Below, in pieces: positions 16,130 through 23,180 of a stretch of DNA of 64,000 nucleotides. The notes below the pieces were generated by a model, which was not told the DNA's origin, ran no database searches, and saw only the letters and a program-made list of their open reading frames with translations. Position numbers and translations under genes: made by a program. The stretch comes from an uncultured Clostridia bacterium (GTDB lineage: Bacteria > Bacillota > Clostridia > Christensenellales > Borkfalkiaceae). Where the stretch lies: NCBI GenBank assembly GCA_947627665.1, contig CANQWX010000006.1, positions 1 to 64,000 of the forward strand, read 5' to 3'. How positions within the stretch are numbered: the first letter of the stretch is position 1; each line of letters starts with the position of its first letter.

Positions 16130-17068
16130 TCATGCCCCGATTTTTTCGGCGATCCTGAGTTTCGCGCTTTTGCTGCGCGGATTTTGCTCGATCTCTTGCG
16201 CGCCCGCCGTGATCGGCTTGCCGTTTACGGGCGCCAATTCTCTCTTTTTCCCGCATACACAGACGGGGAAGTTCTTCGGGCAGACGCAATCTTCGGCGAG
16301 TTCCCGAAAAACTTGTTTGACGATCCTGTCCTCCAGAGAATGAAAGGTCAGGATGCAGATCCTGCCTCCCGGCTTCAATTTTCCAATAAGCCCCCTCAGG
16401 CATCCGCCAAGCCCTTCAAGCTCGCCGTTCACCTCGATGCGGATGGCCTGGAAAGTACGCCGTGCGCAGGCTGCGGAGCGGAATCTGGGAGGGATGCTCT
16501 CCTCCACGATCTCCCTGAGCTGCCCGCAGGTCGAAATTTCTTCCTTTTCCCGCCGCTTGACGAGATCGCGCACGATCGCGGAAGCGAAGGGTTCTTCCCC
16601 GTATTCGCGCAGAATGCGGAAGAGCTTGTCGGGCGGGTAAGCGTTCACGACGTCTTTTGCCGTGAACCCGCCGCTTCGGTCCATTCTCATATCGAGGGGC
16701 GCGGATGCCGACCGGTAGGAAAAACCTCGTTCCTCCTCATCGATCTGATGGGAAGATATTCCAAAATCCAATAGCACGCCGTCGAGCCTGTCCACGCCCG
16801 CCCGATCGAGAACGTTTTCGAAATTTTTATAATCCGTGTGGTACAGACGGTACCTGCCCGCGAAGGGCGCCAGCCGCTTTTCGGAAGCGGCGATCGCTTC
16901 CTCGTCCCTGTCCGTCCCGATGAGGGTCACGGTCGGGTCTGCCGCGAGAATGGCATAGGAATGTCCCGCGCCGCCGAGGGTCCCGTCAAAGTAAACGCCC
17001 CCGCTCCGTATATTCAGCCCGCCGATCACCTCGCCGAGCATTACGGGGCGGTGGTAAAAGCCGTCCAT
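16130..17068 (-). CDS. rsmH: 16S rRNA (cytosine1402-N4)-methyltransferase RsmH
   Basis: A 312-residue SAM-dependent methyltransferase that modifies C1402 in the decoding centre of 16S rRNA. It begins with the family signature MDGFYHRPVMLGEVI. The SAM-binding motif YFDGTLGGAGHS, LLDFGISSHQID, and the C-terminal ILTFHSLEDRIVK and NPRSKSAKLR are all diagnostic. ATG 17068 shares one base with the mraZ stop (TAATG), a classic coupled arrangement, so the much longer open frame upstream (opposite mraZ sense) is rejected. Confidence 0.97.
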   Translation of the reverse strand: MDGFYHRPVMLGEVIGGLNIRSGGVYFDGTLGGAGHSYAILAADPTVTLIGTDRDEEAIAASEKRLAPFAGRYRLYHTDYKNFENVLDRAGVDRLDGVLLDFGISSHQIDEEERGFSYRSASAPLDMRMDRSGGFTAKDVVNAYPPDKLFRILREYGEEPFASAIVRDLVKRREKEEISTCGQLREIVEESIPPRFRSAACARRTFQAIRIEVNGELEGLGGCLRGLIGKLKPGGRICILTFHSLEDRIVKQVFRELAEDCVCPKNFPVCVCGKKRELAPVNGKPITAGAQEIEQNPRSKSAKLRIAEKIGA

Positions 17069-17517
17069 TAAAGGTAACCGATCTTCGCAAACGCGGACTC
17101 GAAGGTCATCTTCTCGTTCTCCGCGTCCTGCGCCTCTTTCGCCCAAATCTCGAAGTGGTCGCCCATGCCGATCGTCACGATCTCCCGCTTGATGTTCGCA
17201 TAGCCGCGGAGAGAGAGCGGGAGCACCACTCTGTACTGCTTGTCCACGTCGACATGCTCGACCGAGCCGAGGATCTTTCTCTTCGCGCTCAGTCCCTCGA
17301 GCGTGTCGGGCAGCATGGAGAGTTTCTTCTCCAACCACTCCTGAAGCACTTCGGGCTGATAAACTTTGATGCAACCCTGCGGCCCCGCGATCATGGAAAC
17401 GCGTTCGATGACGGGTTCCTTGCTTCCCTCGGGAACGGGCGGAAGATATTTGGAGGCGATCCTGATGCGCCACTTTTCATCGACGGTCTGCAGGCTTGTA
17501 CCATACAAATTGTTCAT
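17068..17517 (-). CDS. mraZ: transcriptional regulator MraZ
   Basis: A 149-residue protein with two SpoVT/AbrB-type swapped-hairpin domains: DEKWRIRIASKY near the N-terminus and DVDKQYRVVLPLSLRGYA in the second half. MraZ forms ring-like oligomers that bind short direct repeats upstream of its own gene and repress the dcw operon. Exactly such an array lies upstream (17577-17620). A good AGGAGG site precedes the ATG. It is the first gene of the main dcw operon and is coupled to rsmH. Confidence 0.97.
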   Translation of the reverse strand: MNNLYGTSLQTVDEKWRIRIASKYLPPVPEGSKEPVIERVSMIAGPQGCIKVYQPEVLQEWLEKKLSMLPDTLEGLSAKRKILGSVEHVDVDKQYRVVLPLSLRGYANIKREIVTIGMGDHFEIWAKEAQDAENEKMTFESAFAKIGYL

Positions 17518-17547
17518 GGGATCCCTCCTTTTTCGCGTTGTGAAATC

Positions 17548-17576
17548 ATTTTAGCATGGAAAGCTTTTCTTGTCAA
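17548..17576 (-). promoter_or_regulatory. sigma-A promoter of the mraZ-dcw operon
   Basis: TTGACA (17571-17576), 17-nt spacer, TAAAAT (17548-17553) on the minus strand. The -35 box directly abuts the innermost MraZ repeat. Confidence 0.85.
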
Positions 17577-17620
17577 CCATTTACAACCATTTTCCTCCAC
17601 TTTTTTTCCAAAAATCTCCA
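17577..17620 (-). promoter_or_regulatory. MraZ operator: five TGG repeats at 10-11 bp spacing
   Basis: On the minus strand TGG occurs at 17620, 17610, 17599, 17589 and 17579 (5' base), i.e. one per helical turn, in contexts AAGTGGAG, TTTGGAA, AAGTGGAG, AATGGTTG and AATGGTTG. This matches the published MraZ site type (short TGGG/AAAGTG-like direct repeats on one face of the helix) just upstream of the -35 box. The same DNA encodes the last residues of MurI. Confidence 0.8.
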
Positions 17621-18438
17621 CTTTTTTCCCTCGGGTCTGCCTTTTCTCCACAAGAAACGCCAAAATAAAACGTTTGTTTGAACACCGCGCGGTTCTCTTT
17701 GGCGCATTTTCCGAGAAAACATACGTTCGCGCCCCCACTTTCCCTCCCGTTTTGGCGCAAACTTTTGTTTCTTTTTGTGTTTTCGCTCCACCTGCGCTCC
17801 ACCGCGGGAGCGGGAAAAAGAGCCTCGAGGCGGCGGGCGACCCCCTCCGCTCCGTCGTAGACGGGGGCGGAATAGAAGGCGGAAATTTCCCGCGCGATGA
17901 GGGCGTAGTGGGTGCAGCCGAGCACGACGCCGCCGAAGGTGCCGCCGGGCAAATGCTCGCGCAGCGAGAGCGCTCTGCCGCGCAAGAAGCGGTCCTCGAC
18001 GGCGGCGGCAAGACGGGGGCAGGCATGGACGGTAAAGTCGGTTTCGGGGCAGCGGGCAAGGAGCTGCGCCAGCCGTTCGCTCGCGGCGGTGCGGGGCGTG
18101 CAAAGGACGAGCACTCTCCCCCTGCTCCCGCGGGCGGCGGGAAGCACGGCAGGCTCTATGCCGAGAATGGGAAAGGAGAAGCGCTTGCGCATCTCATGGA
18201 GGCAGACGGCGGTGGCGGTATTGCAGGCGAGGACCGCGCCGTCCGCGCCCCGCTTCCTCAAGCGGACGAGCGCCTCCTCCGTGAACGCAAGGATCTCTTC
18301 GGGCGGGCGGCTGCCGTAGGGCGCGCGGCGGTTGTCGCCGAGATAGAGATAGCGGAAAGACGGCAGGCGCGCAGCGCATGCCGCGAGCACGGAGAGTCCT
18401 CCGATGCCGCTGTCGAAAATGCCGATGACGGGACGCAT
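17581..18438 (-). CDS. murI: glutamate racemase MurI
   Basis: A 285-residue Asp/Glu racemase supplying D-glutamate for MurD. The N-terminal GIFDSGIGGLSVL and the two catalytic cysteine motifs LACNTATA (residues 70-77) and LGCTHYAL (173-180) are intact. ATG 18438 follows AAGGAGGGG. The C-terminal third after residue ~215 is Lys/Arg/Ser-rich and fits the family less well. The final residues SGDFWKKSGGKWL are read straight through the MraZ operator, and the stop TAA lies 4 nt from the mraZ -35 box. It faces away from rpsT and is read toward mraZ. Confidence 0.93.
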   Translation of the reverse strand: MRPVIGIFDSGIGGLSVLAACAARLPSFRYLYLGDNRRAPYGSRPPEEILAFTEEALVRLRKRGADGAVLACNTATAVCLHEMRKRFSFPILGIEPAVLPAARGSRGRVLVLCTPRTAASERLAQLLARCPETDFTVHACPRLAAAVEDRFLRGRALSLREHLPGGTFGGVVLGCTHYALIAREISAFYSAPVYDGAEGVARRLEALFPAPAVERRWSENTKRNKSLRQNGRESGGANVCFLGKCAKENRAVFKQTFYFGVSCGEKADPREKSGDFWKKSGGKWL

Positions 18439-18495
18439 CGCCCCTCCTTTTTGCAAAAAAGCAAAATTTTTTTGCGCTTTGCAACCGAAAAACAG

Positions 18496-18524
18496 TTTAC
18501 AAGCCATTTATTTTATGCTAAAAT
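18496..18524 (+). promoter_or_regulatory. sigma-A promoter of rpsT
   Basis: TTTACA (18496-18501), 17-nt spacer, TAAAAT (18519-18524), 36 nt before the GTG start. Confidence 0.75.
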
Positions 18525-18560
18525 AGCAAGGTATTGTAAATTGAATTAAGGAGAACCATC

Positions 18561-18824
18561 GTGCCCAACATCAAATCCGCAAAAAAGCGCGTTCTCGTCA
18601 CCGAAAAAAAGACGGCGCAGAACAAGGCGCTGAAATCCGCCCTCAAAACGCAGATCAAAAAATTCTTGGCAGCCGTCAACGCAGGCGACAAGGAAACCGC
18701 GAACAAGCTCTATCCCGAAACGGTGTCCGCGATCGATTCCGCTTGCTCCAAGGGCCTGCTGCACAAGAACAACGCGGCGAATAAAAAGGCAAAGCTTTCC
18801 AAAAAGCTCGCCGCCATCGCGTAA
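18561..18824 (+). CDS. rpsT: 30S ribosomal protein S20
   Basis: An 87-residue basic helical protein beginning [17 protein letters not shown] and ending [13 protein letters not shown], which is characteristic of bacterial S20, an early 16S rRNA-binding protein of the small subunit. It starts at GTG 18561 behind AAGGAG; GTG or TTG starts are common for rpsT. It is monocistronic with its own promoter and terminator, divergent from murI. Confidence 0.98.
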   Translation: MPNIKSAKKRVLVTEKKTAQNKALKSALKTQIKKFLAAVNAGDKETANKLYPETVSAIDSACSKGLLHKNNAANKKAKLSKKLAAIA

Positions 18825-18852
18825 GGCGGACGCGATCCCGCCCGATTTTCAG

Positions 18853-18880
18853 GCGCTCCGTGATGCGGAGCGCTTTTTCT
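18853..18880 (+). terminator. intrinsic terminator of rpsT
   Basis: Stem GCGCTCCG / CGGAGCGC with loop TGATG, followed by TTTTTCTT, 28 nt after the rpsT stop. Confidence 0.88.
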
Positions 18881-19158
18881 TGCCCTTTTTTCCGCCCTTC
18901 CTCCCCTATCTTGTCCGTTTCGTACCCTTTTCGTCACATTTTATCGTTTTTTGGGACAAAACCCGCCCCCAAAAACAACAATATTACACTTTCGGAGAAA
19001 TTCCGCAAATCGTTTGACATTTCCATACCTTTATAATATACTGTTTGCCGTGCGGCGGAGTTTATTTTTATTAAACTTTCAGTTTATTATTACGAGAGTT
19101 CCGTAAATAATGGCGAAAAGTTTACCAATACTAAACACAGTGCACGAAAGGAGCAAAA
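18881..19158 (+). promoter_or_regulatory. intergenic region with promoter of the XRE-cupin gene
   Basis: No gene. It holds TTGACA (19014-19019), a 17-nt spacer and TATACT (19037-19042), followed by a ~115-nt AT-rich leader with repeated AGTTTA/TTTAC words and a loose inverted repeat TTATTACG...CGTAAATAA near 19087-19111 that could be an operator for the encoded regulator. Confidence 0.65.
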
Positions 19159-19692
19159 ATGGAACTCGGAGCAAAACTGCGTGAGATGCGCCAGCGCAAG
19201 GGGCTGACGCAGGAGGAGCTTGCCGACCGTTGCGAGCTGACCAAGGGCTATATCTCCCAGCTCGAAAACGAGCTTACCAGCCCTTCCATCGCCACGCTGA
19301 TCGATCTTTTGAACGCCCTCGGCGGCAATCTTTCCGATTTCTTCCGCGAGGACGAGGACCGCAAGATCGTCTTTCCCGAGGAGGAATATATCGAGAAGCA
19401 GTCGGAGGGCATGCTTTTCCGCTGGCTGATCCCCAACGCCCAGAAGAACATGATGGAGCCTGTGCTCGTAGAGTTAGAGGCGGGCGCCTCGACGAGCGTG
19501 GACTTCCCCCACGAGGGCGAGGAGTTCGGCTATGTGCTCGAGGGGCGCATCGCCGTGGTATCGAGCGGCAAGCAGCATGCGGCAAAAAAGGGCGAAAGTT
19601 TTTATTTCACCGCCGACAAAGAGCACTTCATTCTCAATAAAGGAAAGGGAAAGGCGAGATTTCTGTGGATCTCCACCCCGCCGAACTTCTGA
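19159..19692 (+). CDS. XRE-family regulator with cupin domain, probable regulator of potABCD
   Basis: A 177-residue regulator. Residues 1-65 form an XRE helix-turn-helix (LREMRQRKGLTQEELADRCELTKGYISQLENELTSPSIATL). The C-terminal ~100 residues form a small cupin beta-barrel (EGEEFGYVLEGRIAVVSSGK ... KGESFYFTADKEHFILNKG). This PuuR-like architecture is typically found next to polyamine uptake operons, where a small ligand binds the cupin. Here it lies immediately upstream of potABCD on the same strand, so repression of polyamine import when polyamines are plentiful is a reasonable inference. Shine-Dalgarno AAAGGAG precedes the ATG. Confidence 0.9.
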   Translation: MELGAKLREMRQRKGLTQEELADRCELTKGYISQLENELTSPSIATLIDLLNALGGNLSDFFREDEDRKIVFPEEEYIEKQSEGMLFRWLIPNAQKNMMEPVLVELEAGASTSVDFPHEGEEFGYVLEGRIAVVSSGKQHAAKKGESFYFTADKEHFILNKGKGKARFLWISTPPNF

Positions 19693-19722
19693 GTTTTTGA
19701 AGAGCGTCGGAGGCATAAAATT

Positions 19723-19811
19723 GTCATTTCGAGTGGAGCGAAGCGAAATCGAGAAATCTCAACATTATTTTAACACTAAGGTAGAGATTCCTCGACTCCG
19801 CTCGGAATGAC
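19723..19811. repeat. REP/MITE-like inverted repeat (GTCATTTCGAG family)
   Basis: Begins GTCATTTCGAG...GAAATCTC and ends GAGATTCCTCGACTCCGCTCGGAATGAC-like (written with breaks: GAGATTCCTCGA, CTCCGCTCGGAATGAC), giving an 89-bp imperfect inverted repeat. It is of the type widely dispersed between genes in gut bacteria. A related half-element occurs near 59907-59940. Confidence 0.7.
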
Positions 19812-19823
19812 ACTTTCAGAATA

Positions 19824-20035
19824 CTTGCGCGAGCAAAATCGCCATTTTGCGCTGCGCGACACAATTTGCCGCATACCTGCGGCTTGTTGTAGGACAAGGC
19901 AGCAAAGAGGACAAGCAAGTAAAACCGCAAAAGCCGATTTCCTCACGGCGTTGATTTTCGACGACACCCCTTCCGTCACGCGCTTTGCGCGTGACACCCA
20001 CCCCTCAAGGGGTGGGCAAGGGGGGAGAAGAAAAG
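19824..20035 (+). repeat. modular structured repeat, copy 1
   Basis: Succession of hairpins: GCAAAAT-CGCC-ATTTTGC (19833-19850), GCCGCA-TACC-TGCGGC (19868-19883), GTCACGCGC-TTT-GCGCGTGAC (19975-19995) and CCCACCCC-TCAA-GGGGTGGG (19997-20016). Other copies at 57635, 60046 and 60276 share the linking words but have different stems. It occupies the gap between the regulator and potA, with no gene in it. Confidence 0.75.
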
Positions 20036-20062
20036 AAACGCGTGAACATTAAGGAGTACATC

Positions 20063-21565
20063 ATGTCCGAACACATCATCGAACTGCAACACGTCACCAA
20101 GGCTTATGGGGACAACGTCGTCATCGAGGACGTGAGTTTTTACGTCAACAAGGGCGAATTCATCACCTTCCTCGGACCGTCGGGCTGCGGCAAGACGACA
20201 ACGCTCCGCATGATCGCGGGCTTCGATCTGCCGACCAGCGGAAAGATCCTCCTCAACGGCGAGGATATTTCCCTGCTCCCGCCGAACAAGCGGCCCGTGA
20301 ATACCGTATTCCAGCGCTACGCTCTCTTCCCCCACCTCAACGTGTTTGAGAACATCGCCTACGGGCTGCGCTGTAAAAAAGTCGTCAACACCTACGAAAA
20401 CGGCAAGGGCGACCGCTACACCAAGAAGGAGAAGCTCTCCAAAAAGGAGATCGCCGAAAAAGTGAAAAAGGCGCTCGAGATCGTCGATCTCGAGGGCTTC
20501 GAAAAGCGATCCATTTCCACTCTCTCGGGCGGCCAGCAACAGCGCGTCGCCATCGCCCGCGCCATCGTCAACGAACCCGAGATCTTGCTCTTGGACGAGC
20601 CTCTCGGCGCGCTCGACCTCAAAATGCGCAAGGAGATGCAGATCGAGCTAAAAGAGATGCACAGGCGGCTCGGCATCACCTTCATCTATGTCACCCACGA
20701 CCAGGAGGAGGCGCTCACGATGTCGGATACGATCGTCGTCATGGCGGACGGCGTCGTCCAGCAGATCGGCACGCCCAAGGGCATCTACGACGAGCCTGCG
20801 AACACGTTCGTCGCCGACTTTATCGGCGAGAGCAACATCATGAACGGCACCGTAACGGGGGACAAAAAAGTCAAATTCTGCGGAAAGACCTTCGACTGCC
20901 TCGACGAATTCGAACAGAACGAACTCGTGGATGTCGTTGTCCGCCCCGAGGACATCCGCATGTGCGCCCCCGGGGAGGGAGCGCTGACGGGGACGGTGCT
21001 CTCCGTCGTGTTCAAGGGCATCCACTACGAGATCACCGTGCAAGTCGGCAAATACGAGCTGGTCGTGCAGAGCACGGAGAGCCGCAAGGAGGGAGAAAAG
21101 ATCGGGCTGAACATCGCGCCCGACGGCATCCACCTCATGAAGCCGAAGTACACCACCAACATGTTCGACGGCGTGATCACCAAGCGCAACACCGTGGAAT
21201 TTGCCGACGGCGAATTCGAATGCGACGTTACGCAGCTCTATCCCGGCAGCCATATCGACGAGGAGGAATACCTCGTACTGCCCTCGGGCGAGAAGCTCGA
21301 CCTCACGGGCACCGAGGTGACCGTGGAGGTAGGCCTGCACGACATCTCGATCAGCGACGACGAGGAGGCGGGCGGCACGACGGGCCATATCATTTCCATT
21401 ATATATAAGGGCGACCACTACCGCCTCATCGTGCGGACGGACGAGAGCGAGGAGGACTTCGTATTTGCGACCGACGACCTCTGGAACGAAAACGACTACG
21501 TTTCCGTCGTCATCCCCAAAGAGAAGATCAAACTCACGCTCAAGCATGCGGAGGTGAAGAATTGA
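20063..21565 (+). CDS. potA: spermidine/putrescine ABC transporter ATPase PotA, with duplicated C-terminal domain
   Basis: A 500-residue ATPase energising polyamine import. Walker A GPSGCGKTTT, ABC signature LSGGQQQRVAIARA, Walker B LLLDEPLGALD and the switch histidine (YVTHDQEEA) are intact. Two features are unusual. First, a ~20-residue Lys-rich insertion lies in the helical domain (NTYENGKGDRYTKKEKLSKK). Second, the regulatory C-terminus appears duplicated: unit 1 (about 256-365) contains TGTVLSVVFKGIHYEITV and unit 2 (about 366-500) contains TGHIISIIYKGDHYRLIV, each TOBE-like. PotA is normally 350-380 residues. ATG 20063 has AAGGAG upstream; the longer frame runs into a repeat. Confidence 0.95.
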   Translation: MSEHIIELQHVTKAYGDNVVIEDVSFYVNKGEFITFLGPSGCGKTTTLRMIAGFDLPTSGKILLNGEDISLLPPNKRPVNTVFQRYALFPHLNVFENIAYGLRCKKVVNTYENGKGDRYTKKEKLSKKEIAEKVKKALEIVDLEGFEKRSISTLSGGQQQRVAIARAIVNEPEILLLDEPLGALDLKMRKEMQIELKEMHRRLGITFIYVTHDQEEALTMSDTIVVMADGVVQQIGTPKGIYDEPANTFVADFIGESNIMNGTVTGDKKVKFCGKTFDCLDEFEQNELVDVVVRPEDIRMCAPGEGALTGTVLSVVFKGIHYEITVQVGKYELVVQSTESRKEGEKIGLNIAPDGIHLMKPKYTTNMFDGVITKRNTVEFADGEFECDVTQLYPGSHIDEEEYLVLPSGEKLDLTGTEVTVEVGLHDISISDDEEAGGTTGHIISIIYKGDHYRLIVRTDESEEDFVFATDDLWNENDYVSVVIPKEKIKLTLKHAEVKN

Positions 21566-22371
21566 AACTGCCACGTTTCTCACGGAAGGCCCTCTGCATC
21601 CCCTACGGCGTCTTTCTGCTCTTCTTTGTGGTGGCGCCCATGCTCGTTATCCTCTTCTTTGCCTTTACGGACGCGGCGGGGCACTTCTCCTTTGCAAACT
21701 TCATCAAGTTTTTCTCCGACCCCACAAAGCTTTCGACGATCGTCTATTCCCTCGTCATCGCGCTTGTGACGACGGTCGTGGCGCTCCTCATCGCCTATCC
21801 CGTCGCCTATATCCTCGCGCGGAGCCACATCAAGAAGAAGTACGTCATCCTGATGCTCTTTGTGCTGCCGATGTGGATCAACTTCGTGCTCCGCGTAAAC
21901 GCCATCCGCGAGCTGTTCAACCTGCTCGCACAGGCGGAGGCACTTGCGTGGCTTGCCAATGCCAACTATTTCAAGACCATCTTCGGCATGGTGTACGACT
22001 TCCTGCCCTTCATGATCCTCCCCCTTTACACGACGATGATGAAGATCGACAACAGCCTGTACGAAGCGAGCGCGGACCTCGGCGGGAGCGCGCTCACCAC
22101 CTTTGCCCGCGTCACCCTTCCCCTCTCCATGCCGGGGATCATGAGCGGCGTCACGATGGTGTTCTTGCCCTCGATGACAAACTATGTGGTGTCGGACATG
22201 CTTGGCAACGCAAAGGTGACGATCATCGGCAAATTCATCTATACCTATTTCGGAAACGACTGGAACATGGGTTCTATGATCGCCCTCGTGCTGCTCGTCG
22301 TGGTATTCCTCTCGACGTGGCTGACGGGCGGCTTCAAAGCGGATGAAACCGTAAGGGGGGCAAACTTATGA
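21562..22371 (+). CDS. potB: spermidine/putrescine ABC transporter permease PotB
   Basis: A 269-residue inner-membrane permease with six helices. The ABC-coupling 'EAA' loop reads YEASADLGGSALTTFARVTLPLSMPGI, typical of PotB/PotH. It starts at TTG 21562, overlapping the potA stop by 4 nt, with GGAGGTG upstream. It forms the transmembrane channel together with PotC. Confidence 0.95.
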   Translation: MKLPRFSRKALCIPYGVFLLFFVVAPMLVILFFAFTDAAGHFSFANFIKFFSDPTKLSTIVYSLVIALVTTVVALLIAYPVAYILARSHIKKKYVILMLFVLPMWINFVLRVNAIRELFNLLAQAEALAWLANANYFKTIFGMVYDFLPFMILPLYTTMMKIDNSLYEASADLGGSALTTFARVTLPLSMPGIMSGVTMVFLPSMTNYVVSDMLGNAKVTIIGKFIYTYFGNDWNMGSMIALVLLVVVFLSTWLTGGFKADETVRGANL

Positions 22372-23180
22372 AAAAACAAATTGCGCTCAAATGCTGTAAA
22401 GCGGGATTCGTCGGGCTTGTTCTGCTCCTTCTTTACACCCCCATCCTTCTGCTCGCCGTCTACAGCTTCGACCAGACGACGATGATCGGGCAGTTCAGGG
22501 GCTTCTCCTTCATCCACTATCGCAACCTGTTTACCGATCCCAACGTGCTCGGCATGATCGGCAACACCCTGCTGCTCGCGCTGATCGCCGCGCTGCTCTC
22601 CACGCTGCTCGGCACGACGGGCGCGCTCGGCATGTACTACTGCAAAAAGCGGGTGAAGGGCACGTTGCAGGCGCTCAACCAGATCCCCGTCATCAATGCC
22701 GAGATCGTCACCGCGCTCGCGCTCACGGTCACGTTCGTGGCGGTCAACATCGAGCGCTCGTGGTTCACCCTCATCATCGGACATCTCGTCATCTGCACCC
22801 CCTTCGTCGTGCTCTCCGTGATGCCGAAGCTGAAACAGATGGACAGCTCCCTCTACGAGGCGGCGCTCGATTTGGGCGCAAGCCCCTTCAAGGCGCTCAT
22901 GACGGTGGTGCTCCCGCAGATCGTGCCCGGGGTCGTTTCGGGCTTCATGCTCGCCATTACCCTCTCCCTCGACGACTACATCGTCACGATGTACACCCGT
23001 CCCACGGGCTTTGAAACCATCTCCACCTACGTCTACAACGCCACGACCAAAGGCAACGCGCACACGGCGGTCACGCTGTCCTCCTTCTGGGCGCTGACGA
23101 CGATCATTTTCGTCATCATCGTGCTGTTCGTGGTTTGTTCCAACCTGATCGGAAGAAAGAAAAAGGAGGAAACCAAGTGA
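22368..23180 (+). CDS. potC: spermidine/putrescine ABC transporter permease PotC
   Basis: A 270-residue six-helix permease. The EAA loop YEAALDLGASPFKALMTVVLPQIVPGV and the conserved SLDDYIVTMYT segment place it in the PotC/PotI group. It overlaps potB by 4 nt (ATGA) and potD by 4 nt (GTGA), so the four pot genes are translationally coupled. Confidence 0.95.
   Translation: MKKQIALKCCKAGFVGLVLLLLYTPILLLAVYSFDQTTMIGQFRGFSFIHYRNLFTDPNVLGMIGNTLLLALIAALLSTLLGTTGALGMYYCKKRVKGTLQALNQIPVINAEIVTALALTVTFVAVNIERSWFTLIIGHLVICTPFVVLSVMPKLKQMDSSLYEAALDLGASPFKALMTVVLPQIVPGVVSGFMLAITLSLDDYIVTMYTRPTGFETISTYVYNATTKGNAHTAVTLSSFWALTTIIFVIIVLFVVCSNLIGRKKKEETK

Noticed and set aside
19723-20035. Insertion sequence
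   Set aside because: Inverted repeats but no transposase frame; better described as non-autonomous repeats.
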